This document shows, in pieces, positions 58,575 through 63,409 of a stretch of 63,409 nucleotides of DNA. The stretch covers positions 1-63,409 of the forward strand of contig JAQGIP010000091.1 in assembly GCA_028291055.1 (NCBI GenBank), in the 5' to 3' direction. The notes below the pieces were generated by a model that searched no databases, was not told the origin of the DNA, and worked only from the letters and a program-made list of their open reading frames with translations. A program made the translations under genes and the position numbers. The number at the start of each line of letters is the position of its first letter. Positions within the stretch are counted from its first letter, which is position 1. The stretch is from Caulobacter sp. (GTDB taxonomy: Bacteria; Pseudomonadota; Alphaproteobacteria; Caulobacterales; Caulobacteraceae).

Positions 58575-59933
58575 ATGGCCGCCGCCCGCCCCTCCGAGAC
58601 GCTTAGCCGCACCTCCTTCGGCATCCTGTTTTCGGTGTCGATCGTGGTGGCCATCGGCAATACCGGCATGCAGTCGGTGCTGCCGGCCATCGGGCGCAAG
58701 CTGCATATCGCCGACTGGATGGTGGCGGGCATCTTCTCGCTGTCGGCCATCCTGTGGGCGGTGATGAGCCCGATCTGGGCCCAGGAGTCCGACGCCCGGG
58801 GGCGCAAGCCCCTGATCCTGCTGGGGCTGATCGGCTTCATCATCTCCATGGTGCTGTGCGGGGCGGTGGTTTCGCTGGGCATCCACACGGCCATCGCGCC
58901 GGTGCTGATCTTCGTGCTGTTCCTGATCGCGCGCTCCACCTTCGGGCTGATCGGCTCGGCCTCCAACCCGGCCACCCAGGCCTATGTGGCCGAGCACACC
59001 AGCCGCGAGCAGCGCACCGAACATATGGCGGGCCTGGCCAGCGCCTTTGGCCTGGGCACCATCGTGGGCCCCGTGCTGGCGCCCATCTTCGTGCTGCCGG
59101 TGATCTCCCTGGCCGGCCCGATGTTCGGGTTTTCGATCATCGCGGCGGTGATGCTGGCGGTGGTGTGGCGCTATCTGCCGGAGAGCCACGCCTTCGCGGG
59201 GGGGCGAGACGCCAGGCCCTTCGCCCGGGCGGGGCGGCGCGAGCGCGACTCCATGGGCGACTTCCTGAAGAACCTGGCCCGGCTGCTGCGCGATCCGCGC
59301 CTGGTCCACTTCCTGGTGTTCGGCTTCCTGGTGGCCAGCTGCCAGACCGCCCAGCTTCAGATCCTGGGCTTCATGATCATCGACAAGCTGCACATCTCGC
59401 CCGAGCAGGCCCAGCCCTATACGGCCACCGCCATGATGGCCGGCGCCATGGCCGGCCTGCTGGCCCAGCTGGCCTTCATCCGGCTGTTCAAGATGACGCC
59501 CAAGACCCTGATGCGCTGGGGCGTGGGGCTGGCGGCGATCGCCAACCTGATGACGGCGTTTGCGCCCAACTTCCATACGGTGGTGGTGGGCTATGCCCTG
59601 GGCAGCCTCGGCTACGGCTTTGCCCGGCCCGGGTTCACGGCCGGCGCCTCGCTGACCATGAACAGCGGCGAGCAGGCCAAGGCGGCGGGCGCCATCGCCA
59701 TGGTCAATGGCCTGAACGTGGTGCTCGGCCCGGCCTTCGTCCTGCTCTACGGCTTTTCACACCCCGCGCCCTTCCTGCTGAACACGATCGTGCTGGGCGG
59801 ACTGCTGGTCTACGCCTTCGCCAATTCGGTGCTGCGCAAGGCCGGCGAAAACGCCCCCACCGACGACGAGGCGCCCGACACGCCCGAGGAACAGGCGACC
59901 CTGGCCCTGCTGGAACGCAGCGACGAGGGGTAG
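58575..59933 (+). CDS. MFS transporter, TetA/DHA1-like
   Basis: 452 residues, 12 hydrophobic helices. Loop 2-3 carries QESDARGRKPLILLG, the DHA1 motif A, and helix 5 a GPVLAPIF segment (motif C-like, exporter type). A C-terminal acidic tail of about 35 residues follows. Substrate unknown. Divergent from motA. Confidence 0.88.
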   Translation: MAAARPSETLSRTSFGILFSVSIVVAIGNTGMQSVLPAIGRKLHIADWMVAGIFSLSAILWAVMSPIWAQESDARGRKPLILLGLIGFIISMVLCGAVVSLGIHTAIAPVLIFVLFLIARSTFGLIGSASNPATQAYVAEHTSREQRTEHMAGLASAFGLGTIVGPVLAPIFVLPVISLAGPMFGFSIIAAVMLAVVWRYLPESHAFAGGRDARPFARAGRRERDSMGDFLKNLARLLRDPRLVHFLVFGFLVASCQTAQLQILGFMIIDKLHISPEQAQPYTATAMMAGAMAGLLAQLAFIRLFKMTPKTLMRWGVGLAAIANLMTAFAPNFHTVVVGYALGSLGYGFARPGFTAGASLTMNSGEQAKAAGAIAMVNGLNVVLGPAFVLLYGFSHPAPFLLNTIVLGGLLVYAFANSVLRKAGENAPTDDEAPDTPEEQATLALLERSDEG

Positions 59934-59983
59934 GCCGGTCCTAGGGCGATCTCCCTGCGTCCGGGGTGGCGCAGGCTTCCTAT

Positions 59984-60179
59984 TGGACTCGGAAGGAAGG
60001 GAAGGGAGAAAAGAAGGGCAAGATGCAGCGGCTCCGAAAAGCCTGCGCATACTCCGCGTCTTTCTGGCCTTACCGAGGCGCGCAGCGCCTCTGAAGACGA
60101 AAGCGGCATAGGCCGATCAAACGCGCAAAACGTCGACTCCTTCCGCTTCTTTTCTCCCTTCCCTTCCTTCCAAGTCCAA
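59984..60179. repeat. Repeat family D copy 2
   Basis: TTGGACTCGGAAGGAAGGGA at 59984 on is inverted at 60139-60179 (CTTCCGCTTCTTTTCTCCCT, then TCCCTTCCTTCCAAGTCCAA). Centre GGCGCGCAGCGCCTCTGAAG is the inverse of the centre of copy 1 (34940). GACTC sites are present in the left arm and just inside the right arm. It fills the 283-base gap between the MFS and transglycosylase genes. Confidence 0.82.
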
Positions 60180-60216
60180 AGCTGAGCTGGACTCGGCAAT
60201 GACGCTCGGGGATGGC

Positions 60217-61539
60217 CTAGGGCTGCGGCGGCGTGACCGGCGCCGGGGCCGGACCGTCCGGAATACCCGCCGCCAGTTCCGCCTTCAGGGCGACCACCAT
60301 CTCCGGCGACAGGTAGCCGTCGGGCGTATAGCCCCGCGCCTTCTGCCAGAGCCTGAGCGCCGCGCGTCCGCCGGTCCCGAAGGCGCCGTCGATATCGCCC
60401 TTGTAGAAGCCCGCTGCCTGCAGCGCCCGTTGTGAAGCCAGGCGGTCGGCCAGCAGCAGGCCGGTCTCCGGCGGCCAGGCCTTGATCAGCGGACCCTCGC
60501 CGCCGAAGCGGTCGGCCAGCAGACCCACGGCCAGGGCATAGGTGGCGGCGTTGTTGTATTTGCGGATCACGAAGTGGTTGGGAAACAGCAGGAAGGCCGG
60601 CCCTCGGGCTCCCGTGGGCAGGAAGAGGGTGGCGCCAACCGCCGCGTCCGCCCCGCTCCAGGGCAGTCCGTCGGCTCGGGTGACGCCCATGGTCGCCCAT
60701 TCGATCGGCGTGTTCTTCGGGCCCTCGGCGACCGAATAGTCGAAACTCGCGGGTAGGGTGACTTCGCGCGCCCAGCTCTGGCCCGGCGCCCAGCCGGCCT
60801 TGAGCATGTAGTTGGCGGTGGAGGCCAGCGCATCGTCGGACGAGCCCCAGATGTCGCGCTTGCCGTCGTGATCGCCGTCCACGGCGGTGGACAGATAGAC
60901 GGACGGCAGGAACTGGGTCTGGCCCATGGCCCCGGCCCAGCTGCCCTTCAGCCGCTCGCGCGGCGCCTCTCCGGAGGAGATGATCCGCAGGCAGGCGCGC
61001 AGCTCGTCCTCGGCCCAGGCGCGGCGGCGCCCCTGCCAGGCCAGGGTGGCGAAGGCGCGCAGCACGTCGTGGTCGCCCTGCACCTTGCCGAAGGCCGATT
61101 CCATGGCCCAGACGGCGAGCACCAGATCGCGCGGCACGCCATATTGGCTCTCGATGACGGGAAGGATCGGTTGGCTGACATGCATCTGCCGGCCGATGGC
61201 GATGCGCGCGTCGCTGACGGTGTCGATGATGTATTTGCTGAACGGCTTGGACAGCTCCGGCTGGCCCTTGTCGGAGACCAGGATCGAGGCCTCGGGCGTC
61301 AGCCCGGCAAGCTCGCGGTCGAGCAGGGTGGAGGGGAAGCCCTCCGTGACCATCTTTTGATAGAAGCCGTTCAGCCAGGCGTCGAAGGTCGCATCGCCCG
61401 ACGCCGGCAGCGGCTGCACCGGCGCGGGCTGCTGCGGCGTCGGCGCGGGCGGGGCGATGCCCGGAAGGCCCACGGCGACCCGGTTGGACGGATCGGCGCA
61501 GCCGGCGAGGGTCAAGACGAGGAAGGCGCGACGGTCCAT
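60217..61539 (-). CDS. Lytic murein transglycosylase, MltB family, with peptidoglycan-binding domain
   Basis: 440 residues from the ATG at 61539. Lipobox L11-A-G-C14 (MDRRAFLVLTLAGC) predicts an outer-membrane lipoprotein. Catalytic Glu147 in VWAMESAFG, then the MltB/SLT landmarks QGRRRAWAEDEL and GSWAGAMGQTQFLPS, ending with a PG_binding_1 domain (about 370-425: LLADRLASQRALQAAGFYKGDIDGAFG). It cleaves glycan strands forming 1,6-anhydro-MurNAc. Confidence 0.93.
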   Translation of the reverse strand: MDRRAFLVLTLAGCADPSNRVAVGLPGIAPPAPTPQQPAPVQPLPASGDATFDAWLNGFYQKMVTEGFPSTLLDRELAGLTPEASILVSDKGQPELSKPFSKYIIDTVSDARIAIGRQMHVSQPILPVIESQYGVPRDLVLAVWAMESAFGKVQGDHDVLRAFATLAWQGRRRAWAEDELRACLRIISSGEAPRERLKGSWAGAMGQTQFLPSVYLSTAVDGDHDGKRDIWGSSDDALASTANYMLKAGWAPGQSWAREVTLPASFDYSVAEGPKNTPIEWATMGVTRADGLPWSGADAAVGATLFLPTGARGPAFLLFPNHFVIRKYNNAATYALAVGLLADRFGGEGPLIKAWPPETGLLLADRLASQRALQAAGFYKGDIDGAFGTGGRAALRLWQKARGYTPDGYLSPEMVVALKAELAAGIPDGPAPAPVTPPQP

Positions 61540-61634
61540 GGGATGGAAGCTAGAGCCGCATTGGCGGAAGCCCAATCAAACTCGCGTCATAGCCGTTAAC
61601 GCCGGGCGGGGTGAGGCGCCCACCCCAACCCCTC

Positions 61635-61665
61635 CGTCATCGTCGGAACAAGTCCGACGATGACG
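61635..61665. repeat. Repeat family E hairpin
   Basis: CGTCATCGTCGGA, loop ACAAG, TCCGACGATGACG. Same 13-bp plan and identical loop as 43278, with covarying bases in the stem. It is in the gap 61540-61795, which must also hold promoters for the transglycosylase (minus) and L36-HAD (plus) genes. Confidence 0.8.
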
Positions 61666-61795
61666 AAGGGGGGATTGGCGCTTCTCATTGACTCATCGGG
61701 GTGCGGCGCCTATACCCCCGCGCTCTGGAACAACCCGGCTGCCCGCCGGCGCGTCTTTCGCGCGTGTGTGGGCCGTCCGCTGACGAGATTTAGTG

Positions 61796-61921
61796 ATGAA
61801 GGTTCGTAGCTCGCTCAAGTCGCTGAAGAATCGCCACCGCGATTGCAAGCTCGTGCGCCGTAAGGGCCGCATGTACGTGATCAACAAGACCGATCCGCGC
61901 TTCAAAGCCAAGCAAGGCTAG
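61796..61921 (+). CDS. rpmJ: 50S ribosomal protein L36 (41-residue form)
   Basis: Encodes 41 residues: [20 protein letters not shown], then [20 protein letters not shown] and G. This is the longer alphaproteobacterial L36, with one Cys (C17) instead of the zinc-binding Cys3His set. It sits in the large subunit near the peptidyl-transferase centre base. The HAD gene starts 5 bases after the stop. Confidence 0.95.
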   Translation: MKVRSSLKSLKNRHRDCKLVRRKGRMYVINKTDPRFKAKQG

Positions 61922-61926
61922 TCAGC

Positions 61927-62532
61927 GTGCCGGTCGTTGGCGTCCTGTGGGACGTCGGCAATGTGATCGTTCGCTGGGATCCGGCGAACCTCTATTCCAA
62001 GATCTTCCAGGAGCCGGCCGTTCGCGACCGGTTCCTTTCGTCTGTCTGTACCCTGGCCTGGCACCTGGAGCATGACCGGGGCGTGTCCTTCGAGGACAAC
62101 CGCCGCCCGCTGATCGAGAAGCACCCCGAGCACGCCGAGGCCATCACGGCCTGGGGCGAGCGCTTCATCGAGATGATCGACGGGCTGATTCCCGAGACGG
62201 TCGAGGCGATGCATGCTCTGGCCGCGCGCGCCGTTCCCCAGTTCGGCCTGACCAACATGCCGTCTGCCGCCTGGCCCAACACCACGCCGCTGTCGCCGGT
62301 GTTCGGCTACCTGAAGGACACGGTGGTGTCGGGCGACGAGGGCTTGGTGAAGCCCGACCCGGCCATCTTCCTGATGGCGGCCGAGCGTGCGGGCCTGAAC
62401 CCCGAGCAACTGCTGTTCATCGACGACAGCCCCGTCAACACCGGCGCGGCGGCCGCGCTGGGGTTCCAGGTGCTGACCTTCACCGACCCCGCGAGCTTGC
62501 GACCCACATTGGAATCGCACGGGCTGTTGTGA
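61927..62532 (+). CDS. HAD family hydrolase (YihX-like)
   Basis: 201 residues from GTG 61927. Motif I is WDVGNVI (D-x-G-N, with nucleophile Asp9), motif II Thr/Asn in LTNMP, motif III Lys in VKPDPAIF, motif IV IDDS. This matches the HAD subfamily IA group with YihX (alpha-glucose-1-phosphatase) and epoxide-hydrolase N-terminal domains. Substrate uncertain. Cotranscribed with rpmJ, 5 bases after its stop. Confidence 0.9.
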   Translation: MPVVGVLWDVGNVIVRWDPANLYSKIFQEPAVRDRFLSSVCTLAWHLEHDRGVSFEDNRRPLIEKHPEHAEAITAWGERFIEMIDGLIPETVEAMHALAARAVPQFGLTNMPSAAWPNTTPLSPVFGYLKDTVVSGDEGLVKPDPAIFLMAAERAGLNPEQLLFIDDSPVNTGAAAALGFQVLTFTDPASLRPTLESHGLL

Positions 62533-62597
62533 CTCTCGCGCTGGAGGGCTAGATACCGCGCCTTCCCGCCTCCCCGAACTTGTGAGAGCCTTCCCCC

Positions 62598-62864
62598 ATG
62601 GCCGACGACGCCTCCAACATCGACGTTCTGAACTCCACCGCTCAGACGCAGCTGAAGACCATCATCGAGCGCATCGAGCGTCTGGAAGAGGACAAGGCCG
62701 CCGTGATGGCCGACCTCAAGGAAGTGTTCGCCGAAGCCAAGGGCAACGGCTTCGATGTGAAGATCATCCGCAAGGTGGTGCGCATCCGCAAGCAGGACAC
62801 CGCCAAGCGCCAGGAAGAAGAAGCACTGGTCGACCTCTACATGTCCGCCATCGGGGGGCTGTGA
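62598..62864 (+). CDS. gapR: Nucleoid-associated protein GapR (DUF2312/UPF0335)
   Basis: 88 residues. The block NSTAQTQLKTIIERIERLEEDK is the N-terminal coiled coil, and EVFAEAKGNGFDVKIIRKVVRIRK the core; both match Caulobacter GapR, which binds overtwisted AT-rich DNA ahead of moving polymerases as a tetramer clamp. The stop overlaps the start of the next gene (GTGA). Confidence 0.95.
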   Translation: MADDASNIDVLNSTAQTQLKTIIERIERLEEDKAAVMADLKEVFAEAKGNGFDVKIIRKVVRIRKQDTAKRQEEEALVDLYMSAIGGL

Positions 62865-63298
62865 AGCCGGGCCCTAAAAAGGGGCTTACCAGAAAGGGGC
62901 TTCTGAACAGGAAGCCCCTCAAGACCGGTTCGGCCAAGACGGGCCTGGCCAGGACGGGGCCGCCCAAATCCAACGATCCGCCCAAGAGCGCCTTCGCCGA
63001 GCAGAAGGCCCAGGCCCAGCGCGCGGCCCTCAACGCCCTCAATCGCGCCCGGCGCACCGCGGAGAAGGCCGGCATCGAACTCTCCGACTGGGAAGGTGAA
63101 TTCCTGGGCTCGGTGACTGAACGGGTAAAGACCTATGGCCGCGCCTTCGGCGACCCGGAAAAGGGCGGCCGCGATCAGGCCCTGTCGGTCAACCAGCACA
63201 TCAAGCTCAAAGAGATCGCCGCCAAGGCCAAGGGCGAGAAGCGCGCGTTCAAACCGCGCGGGGGGTTTAAGAAGCGAGCCCCAAAAATGGGGACATGA
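62861..63298 (+). CDS. Basic protein coupled to gapR, unknown
   Basis: 145 residues, GTG start at 62861 overlapping the gapR stop by 4 bases. The first 45 residues are Lys/Gly/Pro-rich and disordered-looking, with KTG.AKTGLARTG repeats; residues about 50-125 form a helical domain with the block DWEGEFLGSVTERVKTYGRAFGDPEKG that looks conserved; the end is basic again. No Cys. A nucleic-acid-associated role fits its charge and gapR coupling but is inference. The last three residues, MGT, and the stop are encoded by AATGGGGACATGA, the end motif of family B repeats. Confidence 0.7.
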   Translation: MKPGPKKGLTRKGLLNRKPLKTGSAKTGLARTGPPKSNDPPKSAFAEQKAQAQRAALNALNRARRTAEKAGIELSDWEGEFLGSVTERVKTYGRAFGDPEKGGRDQALSVNQHIKLKEIAAKAKGEKRAFKPRGGFKKRAPKMGT

Positions 63299-63320
63299 TC
63301 GTGGACCGCACCCCTTTGGT
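63287..63320. repeat. Fragment of a family B-like repeat at the gene end
   Basis: AAAAATGGGGACATGATCGT covers the stop codon of the gapR-linked gene and matches the arm of the element at 47073. A second GGGGACA is at 63338-63344. The element appears degraded or continues beyond the window. Confidence 0.55.
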
Positions 63321-63358
63321 GAGACAGCGTAATTAGGGGACAGTGGTTGTTGCTGTCG

Positions 63359-63393
63359 CGCCTGTGGGCGGCGCTAGCGCCGTCCACAGGCGG
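63359..63393. repeat. GC-rich long hairpin near the window end
   Basis: CGCCTGTGG and CCACAGGCG enclose GGCGC-TA-GCGCC, followed by GGTTT. It resembles the CTGTGGGG... family C ends or a terminator for the gapR transcript. Confidence 0.5.
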
Positions 63394-63409
63394 GTTTCTT
63401 CGAACTCCA

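Noticed and set aside
1..63409. tRNA, rRNA, riboswitch or defence system
   Set aside because: I looked for cloverleaf ends, conserved rRNA stretches, cobalamin or SAM riboswitch cores and typical defence genes and saw none I could support.

Overview
The window is high-GC, densely coded alphaproteobacterial chromosome. The best guess is Caulobacteraceae (Caulobacter or Phenylobacterium): it has a GapR (DUF2312) gene, a stand-alone MotA, a 41-residue L36, a fbcFBC-type bc1 operon, a HIG1/PduO/TetR/methylsuccinyl-CoA dehydrogenase neighbourhood, and GANTC (CcrM-type) sites inside several intergenic repeats. This is inferred from gene content; no 16S rRNA is present. No tRNA, rRNA, CRISPR array, insertion sequence or recognisable defence island was seen.

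Layout. 1-4.9 kb: tail of a Pro/Ala-rich protein, a lipoprotein, an isolated RepA-like AAA+ ATPase with a DnaB-N-like N-terminus, and an MFS exporter divergent from a small anchored protein. 4.9-10.6 kb: GNAT, DUF1285-NUDIX-CCA transferase, a class I glutamine amidotransferase, a periplasmic dihaem protein and HemF. 10.8-13.6 kb: the bc1 operon with a strong terminator. 13.6-26.3 kb: an aspartyl-protease-like protein, a CPBP protease remnant followed by MTA phosphorylase, two dienelactone hydrolases, YchF, a TPR protein, Pth-L25, a low-complexity-tailed protein, Prs, and PgeF-MidA-Lgt. 26.4-30.4 kb: UbiK-like, YbjN-like, ProC and FeoAB. 30.6-39.8 kb: hydroxybutyryl-CoA dehydrogenase, EtfAB, cobalamin adenosyltransferase, HIG1 protein, two TetR regulators and a probable (2S)-methylsuccinyl-CoA dehydrogenase, together resembling support genes for the ethylmalonyl-CoA route. 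39.9-50.9 kb: GST, hydrolases, a ParDE-type toxin-antitoxin pair, a Rieske oxygenase, an M20 peptidase, a serine hydrolase with an outer-membrane protein, a DHA2 exporter, and an alkylation-repair pair (Ogt plus Ada-HTH-AlkA). 51.1-52.8 kb: a 587-residue protein built almost wholly of octapeptide repeats. 52.9-63.4 kb: PhnA-like, TPR, S33 peptidase, GH13, MotA, MFS, lytic transglycosylase, L36-HAD and GapR with a partner gene.

Two things stand out. First, the octapeptide protein has about 71 units of consensus [AG]-L-[ST]-x-x-Q-[ILV]-x, laid over a second period of seven octads in which glutamine-bearing units follow the order QQ-QQ--. I do not recognise a family for it. Second, nearly every intergenic gap over 200 bp is filled by one of several families of nested palindromic repeats. 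Some of these appear to supply terminators or stop codons, and one separates genes that probably once formed an operon.
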